From an uncultured Collinsella sp. (lineage in GTDB: Bacteria; Actinomycetota; Coriobacteriia; Coriobacteriales; Coriobacteriaceae), in NCBI GenBank assembly GCA_934668875.1, contig CAKUON010000008.1, positions 71,888 through 135,887 of the forward strand: a DNA stretch of 64,000 bases, read 5' to 3'. Shown piece by piece: positions 7,762 to 16,256 of this stretch. The notes beneath the pieces were generated by a model, which saw only the letters and a list, made by a program, of their open reading frames with translations, was not told where the DNA came from and searched no databases. Numbering within the stretch: position 1 is the stretch's first letter; every line of letters begins with the position of its first letter. The translations under genes were made by a program, and so were the position numbers.

Positions 7762-7988
7762 AAGCCCCTCTTTAGCTCAAAGCAGGGGCGCGTCCGCGGT
7801 TATCACATTGCAGCAAACCACACAGCCGGAAGTGCTCCTGCTTTGAAATGCTATCTGCGCAAACAACTGCTCCCCAGATGGGGATTATTGTCTAAAACAC
7901 CCCAATGTGCCAAACTGCTCTTATATGTATAAAGATGGCATAAAGGTCTGCCGCTCTTTGCAGAGGCCAGATGTCTAAGGGAGTCCAC
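7762..7988 (+). other. 227-base leader before kup with several possible stems
   Basis: The stretch holds an imperfect 13-bp stem (7777-7789 with 7834-7846), a small CCCC-AGAT-GGGG hairpin near 7873, and a GGTCTGC/GCAGAGGCC stem just before the start. The first stem may end the EamA transcript. I do not see the conserved blocks of the c-di-AMP (ydaO) riboswitch that controls some kup genes, so no riboswitch is called. A TATATGTATAAAG stretch near 7921 could be the promoter. Confidence 0.35.
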
Positions 7989-10220
7989 GTGGCACACAAC
8001 AAGCTGGAGGCAAGCCTCCAAGACCAGCATGTGCAGGGCGGGCATGGCGCCATCCCCCTCTCCGCTGGCATGCTGCTCGTAACGCTCGGCGTCGTCTATG
8101 GCGACATCGGCACGAGCCCCATGTACACCATGAAATCAATCGTCGCTAACAACGGCGGCATCGGCACTGTCAGCGAGGACATGATCCTGGGCGCGCTTTC
8201 GCTCGTCATCTGGACCATGACGCTCGTGACCACGGTCAAGTACGTGCTGATCGCCATGAAGGCCGATAACCATAACGAGGGCGGCATCTTCGCCCTGTTC
8301 AGCCTCGTACGCAAGGTGGCACCATGGCTGATTCTACCCGCCATGATCGGCGGCGCGGCGCTGCTCGCCGACGGCATCCTCACCCCCGCCGTCACGGTTA
8401 CCACGGCCATCGAGGGCTTGCGCACCATCGAGTGGGGCCATGCGCTTTTGGGTGACGGCCAGACCAACGTCATCATCATCACCATCATCATTATCTGCGG
8501 GCTGTTTGCCATGCAGCGCGCCGGCACCTCGTCAATCGGCAAGCTGTTCGGCCCGCTCATGACGCTGTGGTTCTTGTTCCTGGCAGGCGCCGGTCTGTTC
8601 AACATGCTCGGCAACCTGTCCATCTTGCGCGCGCTCAACCCCATCCGCGGCATCATGTTCCTGTTCTCGCCCATCAACCATTCGGGCATCATGGTGCTCG
8701 GCTTTGTCTTCCTGTCGACAACCGGTGCCGAGGCGCTCTACTCGGACATGGGCCACGTGGGCAAGGCAAACATCTATGCATCCTGGCCGTTTGTTAAGGC
8801 GGCCCTCATCCTTAACTATCTGGGTCAGGGAGCCTGGCTGCTCGCCAATAACTCCAACCCCCAAATGCTCGCGATGGATATCGTCAACCCGTTCTATATG
8901 ATGCTCCCCGAGCCCCTGCGCCCCTTTGCCATCGTGCTTTCGGCCGTAGCGGCCATCATCGCCTCGCAGGCGCTCATCACCGGCTCGTTCTCGCTGGTAT
9001 CCGAGGCAACCCGTCTCAACCTTATGCCGCATCTGCGCATCCACTACCCCAGCGACACCAAGGGCCAGCTCTATATTCCGCTCGTCAACAACATCATGTG
9101 GGTCGGCTGCATCTTCATTGTGCTGCTGTTCCAGAACTCCGAGCGCATGGAAAGCGCCTATGGCCTCGCCATTACCGTGACCATGCTCATGACCACGACG
9201 CTTTTGACGAGCTATATCGCCGGCATCCTCAAGCACAAGCTGGGTGCCTGTGTCTTCGCCCTGCTCTTCGGTGCCATTGAGCTGTGCTTCTTCGCCTCGT
9301 GCCTTACCATGTTCTTTGACGGCGGTTATGTGATGATCTTCCTGGCCTCGCTGCTGTTTGGCCTTATGTATGTGTGGCGCCGCGGCACCGCCATCGAGCG
9401 CACGCAGACGATCCTGCTGCCGGTCTCCAAGTACATCGATCAGCTCAACCGCTTGCGCAACGACGAGACCTACCCCGTGCTCGCCGACAACCTGGTGTTC
9501 CTCACCAACAGTCCCGACCCGCTCACGCTCGACCGCGACGTGCTCTATTCCATCTTGGACAAACATCCCAAGCGCGCCAAGGCATACTGGTTCATTAACG
9601 TGCATGTCACCGATGAGCCCTATACGCACGAATATTCCGTCGAGACCTTTGGCACGGACTTTTTGTTCCGCGTGCGCTTGGACCTGGGCTTTAAGGTCAA
9701 CCAGCGCGTTAATGCCTACCTGCGCCAAATCGTTGGCGACCTGATGGCATCGGGCGAGCTGCCGCCGCAGCATCACACCTACTCCATCTACGAGACGCGC
9801 GGAAACGTGGGCGACTTCCGTTTTTGCATGCTGCGCAAGATGCTTGCCCCCGAAACGGACATCAACCGCAACGACCACCGCGTGATGGCCATCAAGTACG
9901 CCGTCCGCCGCGCCTGCGGAAGCCCGGCGCGCTGGTACGGTCTTGAGAACTCGGCCATCATCATCGAGTACGTACCCCTCTTTGCCCGCATGCGTCCGGC
10001 AGTCAAGCTTGTACGCACCCAGGTGCCGCTCGAGGTTCAGATCGAGGAAGCTGAGGAAATGGAAGTCGACATCTTCTCGGACGACCTGGTCAACGGCAAC
10101 GAGGCCGGTAGGAATATGAACGTCGATCCCACTGAGCTGCTCGAGAGCGTCGCCGATACGCCCGAGCAGCAACAGCTCGACGGCCTCGAGAGTGAACAAC
10201 TCAACGACGCCAACTTCTAG
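7989..10220 (+). CDS. kup: Kup potassium uptake permease
   Basis: The 743-residue protein begins its membrane part with GVVYGDIGTSPMY, the signature of the KUP/HAK/KT family, and has about twelve helices up to residue 465. A hydrophilic C-terminal cytoplasmic domain follows, ending in a very acidic tail. Kup imports potassium with protons. The GTG at 7989 is the better start, because AAGGGAG sits five bases upstream; an in-frame ATG at 7971 would overlap that site. The acidic tail (about residues 685-743) is longer than in the E. coli protein. Confidence 0.95.
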   Translation: MAHNKLEASLQDQHVQGGHGAIPLSAGMLLVTLGVVYGDIGTSPMYTMKSIVANNGGIGTVSEDMILGALSLVIWTMTLVTTVKYVLIAMKADNHNEGGIFALFSLVRKVAPWLILPAMIGGAALLADGILTPAVTVTTAIEGLRTIEWGHALLGDGQTNVIIITIIIICGLFAMQRAGTSSIGKLFGPLMTLWFLFLAGAGLFNMLGNLSILRALNPIRGIMFLFSPINHSGIMVLGFVFLSTTGAEALYSDMGHVGKANIYASWPFVKAALILNYLGQGAWLLANNSNPQMLAMDIVNPFYMMLPEPLRPFAIVLSAVAAIIASQALITGSFSLVSEATRLNLMPHLRIHYPSDTKGQLYIPLVNNIMWVGCIFIVLLFQNSERMESAYGLAITVTMLMTTTLLTSYIAGILKHKLGACVFALLFGAIELCFFASCLTMFFDGGYVMIFLASLLFGLMYVWRRGTAIERTQTILLPVSKYIDQLNRLRNDETYPVLADNLVFLTNSPDPLTLDRDVLYSILDKHPKRAKAYWFINVHVTDEPYTHEYSVETFGTDFLFRVRLDLGFKVNQRVNAYLRQIVGDLMASGELPPQHHTYSIYETRGNVGDFRFCMLRKMLAPETDINRNDHRVMAIKYAVRRACGSPARWYGLENSAIIIEYVPLFARMRPAVKLVRTQVPLEVQIEEAEEMEVDIFSDDLVNGNEAGRNMNVDPTELLESVADTPEQQQLDGLESEQLNDANF

Positions 10221-10240
10221 CGACGTCACGAATCGACGAC

Positions 10241-10279
10241 AGCGGCCCTGCATCTCACGGGAGACGCAGGGCCGCTTTG
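10241..10279 (+). terminator. Terminator after kup
   Basis: AGCGGCCCTGC (10241-10251) pairs with GCAGGGCCGCT (10266-10276), followed by TTT. It lies between convergent kup and the bile salt hydrolase gene. Confidence 0.75.
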
Positions 10280-10299
10280 CGCTGCAGTAAAGCTAACGG

Positions 10300-11265
10300 C
10301 TACGAACGACGCGGCTCGGGAACCACGAGCCTATCGGGGCTCGCGCCCTCGGCATCCATCAGGCTCACGTAGCGAATCGACGGATCCCCATACATCGCGT
10401 AGTAATAATTGCCCGTGCGCGCGCTAAAGCATCCGGTATAGATAGTCTTCTCGAACTTGCCATCGCCCATCCTGGACGCTCCCTCAATCATCACCACGCC
10501 CTCGAGCGAGCGGAACATGCGGACGACGTTTTCGGTCTCGCTCTCCTTTTGCGGGTAATTGGCATTGAGGTACGCCGCCTTTACAAAACGGCTCGGCGAA
10601 TAGCAATCACCCGGAATACCGCGCATGCCGGCACCTGCGCCATAGGGCTTGAGCTCGGCGCCACGCCATGTCGCCGTCTGCGGAAAATCGCTTGTGGCAG
10701 TGATATAGGTGCGCAGGTTTTCCATGTGCCACGGGAAGGTCGGCTGGTTGGCAAGGGTGTCGACCGGATCGTCGTATACATGCAGGCCGTCAGCCATCAT
10801 CTCGACCACGATGCTACGCTGGCTGTCGCCGATAATCCAATGGAGCAGCGACACGCCCAGCCCCTCTCCTGCAGATTTGGCGACAATCACCGTATCGCGC
10901 AGCGCAGCCTCGACCTCGTCGACCGTCGAGAACGTCGCTGCCACCCACAGGGGAAACTCATAGGCCGCGATATTGGTCTTGCCGTCGACAGGGTCCTCGG
11001 CATACTCGGCATAACCCGGGAAATTGAGACCCGCCACGGCGAGGCCCGCATCGTTACCGCAATCGAAAAACATGGGATAGTTCTTGTAATCGATGCACAT
11101 ACCGATCACCGCGTGTGCCGCTGTCGCGTCGTCGATAAACGAATACGGAATGTGAAACCCGCGCGGCATCACGCGAACCTGTTGGCCGTAGTCAAAGCTC
11201 CAGTCGAGGTTGCGGCCCAGATACATGTGGCCAGAATTATCGGTAAATCGAATGCTCGTGCACAT
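10300..11265 (-). CDS. bsh: Bile salt hydrolase / choloylglycine hydrolase family
   Basis: The 321-residue Ntn-hydrolase starts MCTS, so Cys2 becomes the N-terminal nucleophile after Met removal. Other expected active-site residues are visible: R18 and D21 in GRNLDWS, N81 in NFPGYAEY, N173 in LANQPTF and R226 in SPSRF. These enzymes cleave the amide of glyco- or tauro-conjugated bile acids, and the family also includes penicillin V acylases. No signal peptide is present, so it is probably cytoplasmic. I chose the ATG at 11265 because GGGAGG precedes it and because the nucleophile must be residue 2; the longer reading frame would bury it. Bile acid activity fits a gut bacterium but is inferred. 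Confidence 0.9.
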   Translation of the reverse strand: MCTSIRFTDNSGHMYLGRNLDWSFDYGQQVRVMPRGFHIPYSFIDDATAAHAVIGMCIDYKNYPMFFDCGNDAGLAVAGLNFPGYAEYAEDPVDGKTNIAAYEFPLWVAATFSTVDEVEAALRDTVIVAKSAGEGLGVSLLHWIIGDSQRSIVVEMMADGLHVYDDPVDTLANQPTFPWHMENLRTYITATSDFPQTATWRGAELKPYGAGAGMRGIPGDCYSPSRFVKAAYLNANYPQKESETENVVRMFRSLEGVVMIEGASRMGDGKFEKTIYTGCFSARTGNYYYAMYGDPSIRYVSLMDAEGASPDRLVVPEPRRS

Positions 11266-11328
11266 AGCGCCTCCCAGCTTTACGTTCTTGCTAAGGTTAT
11301 TGTCACCAAACAAAAAGGCGCTAAACAC

Positions 11329-11364
11329 AAAAGCCCGGACATGACAACAATGTCACGCCCGGGA
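11329..11364 (-). terminator. Terminator between the deformylase-like gene and bsh
   Basis: Read on the minus strand, CCCGGGCGTGAC pairs with GTCATGTCCGGG and is followed by CTTTTG. It separates the transcript of 11397-11816 from the bile salt hydrolase gene. Confidence 0.6.
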
Positions 11365-11396
11365 CAAAAGAGACGAAGTGCGGTGCTGTAGTCACC

Positions 11397-11816
11397 CTAG
11401 ACAAGTTTACCTTGGCAGTGATCGATCATATGCTGGATCATCTGTGCCTCAAAGCCCGCGTAGTCGCGGCGGCACTCCTTCATCTTGCCGTCGACGATCT
11501 GGTCAAAGGCAACCTTGCACTTGATATAGCGCGTGGACTTGGTGACCTCCTCGTGCGTCAGGCAGCTCTCCTCCATCTTACTGGCGCCCAGGCCAAACAC
11601 CAGACGGGGGTTGTAGAGCACGTGGGGCTCGCCGGCATCGTCCAGGTAGACGCAGACCTTCTTGGTGACGCCGATCTGGTTGGCGGCCAAGCAGCCGGCA
11701 TCATCGAGCGACTTGATGGTATCGATCAGATCCTGAGCGACCGACTCGTCCTCGACAGTCGCAACCTCGCAACGCTGGGACAGGATGGCCTCGTCGTGGC
11801 AAAGTTCTTTAATCAT
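11397..11816 (-). CDS. Degenerate peptide deformylase-like protein
   Basis: The 139-residue protein aligns by eye with the deformylase-like protein at 3678-4088. Motif 1 is CLAANQIG, which keeps the Gln. Motif 2 is ESCLT instead of EGCLS. Motif 3 is QHMIDH instead of QHEIDH, so the catalytic Glu is Met while both His ligands remain. Both proteins stop a few residues after DHCQG. It may bind metal but is unlikely to be a normal deformylase. GGAGG precedes the ATG at 11816. It could be a formyl-peptide binding or regulatory relative, or a decaying copy, although the frame is intact. Confidence 0.75.
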   Translation of the reverse strand: MIKELCHDEAILSQRCEVATVEDESVAQDLIDTIKSLDDAGCLAANQIGVTKKVCVYLDDAGEPHVLYNPRLVFGLGASKMEESCLTHEEVTKSTRYIKCKVAFDQIVDGKMKECRRDYAGFEAQMIQHMIDHCQGKLV

Positions 11817-12009
11817 ACGTTCCTCCATAGGGGTCGTTGTAACCGCTTAAGTATACGGTACCCACACATTTTCATGCGAAAAATACCGTCCGTCTGCTAC
11901 AAAGCGCCGAACATCAACATGCGAGGAACAACAGCTTCGCAAAGGGGCTATAGTGGGAGAGTTCGTGTCAATCGGCCTAAACTCGGGGCCGAACAAGGAA
12001 AGGGTATGC

Positions 12010-13323
12010 ATGGACGAACTATTTCACGTCAGCGAGCGCAAGTCCACAATCGGGACCGAACTCCGCGCTGGACTGACAACATTCCTGGCGATGGCCTACA
12101 TCATCGCCGTCAACCCCGCGGTGCTCTCGGGCGCTGGCATCGATGCGGGAGCGCTCGCCTGCGCCACCTGCCTGGGCGCTGGCATCATGACCATCTGCAT
12201 GGGCATCTTCGCTAACCGCCCGCTCGCCTGCGCGTCGGGCCTGGGCATCAACGCCATGATCGCGGGTATCACCACCACTATGTGCGGGGGTGACTGGCAT
12301 GTGGCCATGAGCGTTATCTTCCTCGAGGGTGTCGTCATTCTGTTGCTCGTCCTTTGCGGCCTGCGCGAGGCCATTATGGATGCCATCCCCGTGGTCCTGC
12401 GCCACGCCATCTCGGTGGGCCTGGGCCTGTTCATCGCCATGATCGGCCTGTGCGACGCCGGCATCATCACCGCTGGCGCCGGTACGCTCGTCGGCCTGGG
12501 CGACATCACCTCCCCCACCTTTATCGTCGGCATCATTTCCATCATCGTGACGGTTGCCCTGGCCTCCCGCAACGTGCCGGGCTCGCTGCTCATCGGCATC
12601 ATCGTCGCCGTTATCGCCGGTATCCCGCTGGGCGTCACCCACGCCCCCGAGGGTCTCATCGCCCCGCTTAACTTCTCGACCTTTGGCGCTCCGTTTGCCA
12701 GCACCGCCGACGGTAGCCTTGCCATCGTGAAGGTTCTGACCGACCCGATGCTGCTCGTCGTTGCCTTCTCGCTGCTCATGAGCGACTTCTTTGACACCAT
12801 GGGCACCGCGATGGCCGTCGCCAAGCAGGGCGAGTTCTTGACCGAGGACGGCAATGTCGAGGACATCCGTCCCATCCTGGTCGTCGACTCCGTGGCCGCT
12901 GCTGCCGGTGGCTTTATGGGCGTCTCCTCCATCACCACCTTCGTCGAGTCCACCTCTGGCGCTGCCGACGGTGGCCGCACGGGCCTCACCTCCGTCACCA
13001 CCGGCGTGCTGTTCATTCTCGCCGCGTTCTTCTCCCCCATCGTCACCATCGTTTCCAGCGCCGCCACCTGCGGTGCTCTGGTCTACGTCGGTTACCTCAT
13101 GATGAGCGAGGCCTCCGAGATCGACTGGTCCGATGTCTCGCAGGGTTTCCCGGCGTTCATGATTGTCGCCGGCGTGCCCTTCACCTACTCCATCTCTGCC
13201 GGCATCGGTCTGGGCTTTATCGCCTACGTGATCGTCGCGCTCGTTAAGGGCGAGGCCTCCAAGATCAAACCGCTCATGTGGATCGCAGCCCTTGCCTTCC
13301 TCGTCTACTTCTTTGTAGCGTAA
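12010..13323 (+). CDS. Purine (guanine/hypoxanthine) permease, NCS2/AzgA type
   Basis: The 437-residue membrane protein begins RKSTIGTELRAGLTTFLAMA and contains NPAVLSGAGID and SDFFDTMGTAMAVAKQG, typical of the AzgA branch of nucleobase:cation symporters that import hypoxanthine, guanine or adenine. The ATG at 12010 is preceded by AAGGAAAGGG. Upstream I find no purine riboswitch core. It ends at a clear terminator. Confidence 0.9.
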   Translation: MDELFHVSERKSTIGTELRAGLTTFLAMAYIIAVNPAVLSGAGIDAGALACATCLGAGIMTICMGIFANRPLACASGLGINAMIAGITTTMCGGDWHVAMSVIFLEGVVILLLVLCGLREAIMDAIPVVLRHAISVGLGLFIAMIGLCDAGIITAGAGTLVGLGDITSPTFIVGIISIIVTVALASRNVPGSLLIGIIVAVIAGIPLGVTHAPEGLIAPLNFSTFGAPFASTADGSLAIVKVLTDPMLLVVAFSLLMSDFFDTMGTAMAVAKQGEFLTEDGNVEDIRPILVVDSVAAAAGGFMGVSSITTFVESTSGAADGGRTGLTSVTTGVLFILAAFFSPIVTIVSSAATCGALVYVGYLMMSEASEIDWSDVSQGFPAFMIVAGVPFTYSISAGIGLGFIAYVIVALVKGEASKIKPLMWIAALAFLVYFFVA

Positions 13324-13350
13324 TGGCAAAGCTGCCAAAGCAGAACACCA

Positions 13351-13390
13351 AAGCGCGGAGTCGCATCGAGCGGCTCCGCGCTTTTCTTTT
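13351..13390 (+). terminator. Terminator after the purine permease
   Basis: GCGCGGAG (13353-13360) pairs with CTCCGCGC (13374-13381), followed by TTTTCTTTT. Confidence 0.85.
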
Positions 13391-13530
13391 AAAGCCAGGC
13401 AACGCACGGACGCGCGATATATTGCTTCCCGAGTTTTGGACATTTTGCCCTCCAAACGGCACTACCGACGGCTACATCCTGCAGATATGCTGGATATAAC
13501 CGCATAGGCCCTATGAGAACGGGAGCAACC

Positions 13531-15315
13531 GTGGCAGCCTTGTTCACGACCCCCAAACGCAATGACACTACCGCCGGAACCCATGTTGCCGAACCCGACG
13601 TTCGCCGTCGCATAGGACTCGCGCACGGCAGCTGGCGCCGCGTGACGCGCCGCATCGTCGTGGGAGCCGTATGCGCGCTCACGGTAAGCTCGCTGCTCAT
13701 GCCGAGCGTCTCGCTCGCAGCGGAATGGGTCAAGGTCGGCGGCAACAAGTACAACACCGCGGCGAGCGACGAAGCCGGTACCTGGTCGTGGGACGGCGCC
13801 GACGACTTGAAGCTCAACAACTATAACGGCGGCGAGATCCAGGCCGCAGGCAAGCTCAACGTGAATTACTCGGGAACCAACATCGTCACTGCCGAATGGA
13901 TCGAAAGCATCAACGTTTCTCATGGCACTAACGAGAATGCCGAGCTCAATATCCAAGGCGACGAGGGCGGCACGCTCAGTGTGACATCTACTGAGGACGC
14001 TATCCTCTCCACGGGTAATATCAACATCGACGGAGCCGGATCCGTCAACGCCACGAGCACTGGGTTTGATGCCATCAATGCCGGGGGTGATCTCGCTATC
14101 AAAGGTTCGGGCAACGTCAACGCCACGGGTGCATCGGATGGCATCAGGGCAAACGGCAATATCACGATTGACGACAGCGGAGCCGTCACCGCCAGGGCTA
14201 CCAAGGACAAGGGCATTGGAACCGACAAGAACCTCACCATCAAGGGTGGCGGGACGGTCGAGGCAAGCTCAGCCGATGGTGAGGCCCTTTGGAGCGGCGG
14301 CAATATCAACATCTCGGACGGCAGCCAGGTCAAGGCAAGCTCCGAGAAAGACGCTGCCGTCGAGGCCAAGGGCAGCCTCGCAGCCACAAACGCCTCCCTC
14401 AACGTAAACGGTGTTGAATATGGCGCCTATGCCCACAAGGGCATCACCCTCGATCATGCAAACGTGACGGTCCGTGCAAGTAAAGGCAGATACGGTGGCG
14501 CCAACGCCCTCTTCACCTACCAGGACGACATCGTCGTCAAGAACGGCTCCACCGTGGACGCGTTTGCGGAAGGCGAGGTTTCGGCTGCATTCTCCACCAG
14601 AAACGATCGACCCAACGAGAAGGGCGGCCACATCTACATCAGCGACTCCGTTGTCAAGGCCATAGCCCGCTATGTCGAGAACGGCGACGGCCCCATCCCC
14701 TACAGCGAAAACCAAGATGGCGAGACGAGGCGCGAACCCCAAGGCGAGAACATCGGCATCATCGCCCAGACCAGCGAGGGCGTCACACCCGCAGTCATCT
14801 CGATCATCCGCAGCAAGGTAACGGCCGAAGGAGATACAGCGGCAATCTTTGCCCGTGCCATGAGCGCTGACGGCAAGACAATCGGCACCATCAAGATTGA
14901 GAACGCCGCCATCCAGACGCCCGAAGGCGGCAAGGTCATTGACTATCGCAAGCTCCGTGACGGCATCTACGAGGCAGGCCAAGCCATCGGCACGGGCGAC
15001 GCCACGGTCGACTCCCTCTATATCAAAGCAGTCGCCAAAAGCACGACCACCGCACCTCCCGAGGTAGCCAAGCCGGAAGACCCCAAGCCCGACGAGACCA
15101 AGCCCGCAGAAAGCAAGCCCGCGGAGTCCAAGCAGAACCCCAAGCCTGAGGGCTCAAAGCCGACCAAGGCCGTTGCGGCTTCAACCACGAAAGCCAAGAC
15201 TACCGGCGTGCTCGCGGCAACCGGCGACACCTCGGGTGCGGCCATCGTGGCAACCGTCCTTGCGGGAACAGCCGCTATCGCCGCAGGCACCATGGTGAGC
15301 CGCAAGCGCTCATAG
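13531..15315 (+). CDS. Cell-wall anchored protein with beta-helix-like repeats
   Basis: The 594-residue protein has a long N-region, a signal helix at about residues 41-63 (cleavage near SLA-AE), and a region of roughly 23-24-residue repeats with the pattern G-N-I-x-I-x-x-x-G-x-V-x-A (about 140-310), which suggests a right-handed beta-helix. A Pro/Lys/Glu spacer at about 515-545 carries KPAESKPAESK. At the end come the sorting signal LAATGD, a hydrophobic helix and RKRS. LAATG departs from LPxTG at position 2. GTG at 13531 is chosen because GGGAG precedes it; ATG at 13513 is possible. It probably binds host glycans or other surface ligands, but that is inference. It stands alone between terminators. 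Confidence 0.82.
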   Translation: MAALFTTPKRNDTTAGTHVAEPDVRRRIGLAHGSWRRVTRRIVVGAVCALTVSSLLMPSVSLAAEWVKVGGNKYNTAASDEAGTWSWDGADDLKLNNYNGGEIQAAGKLNVNYSGTNIVTAEWIESINVSHGTNENAELNIQGDEGGTLSVTSTEDAILSTGNINIDGAGSVNATSTGFDAINAGGDLAIKGSGNVNATGASDGIRANGNITIDDSGAVTARATKDKGIGTDKNLTIKGGGTVEASSADGEALWSGGNINISDGSQVKASSEKDAAVEAKGSLAATNASLNVNGVEYGAYAHKGITLDHANVTVRASKGRYGGANALFTYQDDIVVKNGSTVDAFAEGEVSAAFSTRNDRPNEKGGHIYISDSVVKAIARYVENGDGPIPYSENQDGETRREPQGENIGIIAQTSEGVTPAVISIIRSKVTAEGDTAAIFARAMSADGKTIGTIKIENAAIQTPEGGKVIDYRKLRDGIYEAGQAIGTGDATVDSLYIKAVAKSTTTAPPEVAKPEDPKPDETKPAESKPAESKQNPKPEGSKPTKAVAASTTKAKTTGVLAATGDTSGAAIVATVLAGTAAIAAGTMVSRKRS

Positions 15316-15379
15316 ACAGCTTTGACCTTTAACGCACGGGACGGCACCCACAGAAGTGCTAGCCTGCACACCGTTTAGC

Positions 15380-15419
15380 AACGCCACCGCCAAGCTCCCC
15401 TCCGGCGGTGGCGTTTTTC
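15380..15419 (+). terminator. Terminator after the surface protein
   Basis: AACGCCACCGCC (15380-15391) pairs perfectly with GGCGGTGGCGTT (15404-15415), followed by more T residues. Confidence 0.85.
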
Positions 15420-15527
15420 ATTTGCGCCCGCGCGGCGCACGCGAATGTTCTTGATGCTGTCCAACCGGCATACGCTGGCGTGCGACAATTGAGGCTGCCG
15501 ATATCACAACACTGAGAGAAGCCCGTC

Positions 15528-16193
15528 ATGGAAGCGCATCAAAAGCAGATAACCGTTTATTCGAATCATACGGAAAGCGCGCCTGTCATCTACCTTCCTG
15601 TGGTCGTGGGCGACGGCAGCGAGGTTTATGAGTGTTGCCGAGAGCTCGACTGTCCGCCATTCACCCTCGTCACCATTGGCGGGCTCGATTGGAATCGCGA
15701 GCTGAGCCCCTGGGCATGCGACGGGACCGTACGCGATGCCGAGCCTTTCGGCGGCCAAGCTGCCGATTTTCTTGATGAGCTGCTGAATCAGACAATCCCC
15801 CAGGTCGAGTCGTCGCTTCCTCAGCCGCCCACCTGGCGCGGCATTGCCGGTTACTCGCTCGCGGGCCTCTTCGCACTCTGGTCCCTCTGGCAAACCGACG
15901 CCTTTGACCGCGCCGCGAGCGCATCGGGGTCGCTATGGTTTCCCGACTTTGTCGACCGTGCCAGCACGGCCCCTTTTGCCGGCAGCCCGCAAGCCGTCTA
16001 TCTGTCGCTCGGCAAAAAAGAGACCAAGACGCCCAACCGCATGATGCGGCATGTGCTCAACGACACGCGCGCGACGGAAGCGTTGCTCATCGAGCGCGGC
16101 ATTCCAACAACGATGGAGCTCAACCCCGGCAATCACTTTGCCCAAACCGACTTGCGCATGGCCCGCGGCATCCACTGGATACTGACGCATTAA
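15528..16193 (+). CDS. Alpha/beta hydrolase, esterase D/enterochelin esterase type
   Basis: The 221-residue protein has the nucleophile elbow GYSLAG (Ser near residue 109) and a C-terminal His in PGNHFAQ, as in Esterase D-like hydrolases. No signal peptide is visible, so it is cytoplasmic. An acidic residue of the triad cannot be fixed by eye. The substrate is unknown; family members act on acyl esters or siderophore esters, but no siderophore genes are nearby. GAGAAG precedes the ATG. Confidence 0.75.
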   Translation: MEAHQKQITVYSNHTESAPVIYLPVVVGDGSEVYECCRELDCPPFTLVTIGGLDWNRELSPWACDGTVRDAEPFGGQAADFLDELLNQTIPQVESSLPQPPTWRGIAGYSLAGLFALWSLWQTDAFDRAASASGSLWFPDFVDRASTAPFAGSPQAVYLSLGKKETKTPNRMMRHVLNDTRATEALLIERGIPTTMELNPGNHFAQTDLRMARGIHWILTH

Positions 16194-16236
16194 AAATGGC
16201 GCCCACGCGTGCATACGCATGGGCGCCATTTATTTT
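16194..16236. terminator. Bidirectional terminator, esterase / uracil permease
   Basis: AAATGGCGCCCA (16194-16205) pairs with TGGGCGCCATTT (16220-16231), followed by ATTTTG. It lies between convergent genes. Confidence 0.85.
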
Positions 16237-16256
16237 GTTTTAGCTGAACGCAGCTG

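Noticed and set aside
7762..7988. c-di-AMP (ydaO) riboswitch before kup
   Set aside because: The conserved sequence blocks of that class are not visible, so only a structured leader is reported.
8532..10253. 573-codon open frame on the minus strand opposite kup
   Set aside because: High GC content keeps the opposite frame open. Kup has clear family motifs and a ribosome binding site, while the antisense frame has neither.
12019..13455. Long minus-strand open frame opposite the purine permease
   Set aside because: It is a shadow of the permease frame, with low-complexity His/Asp/Gly composition.
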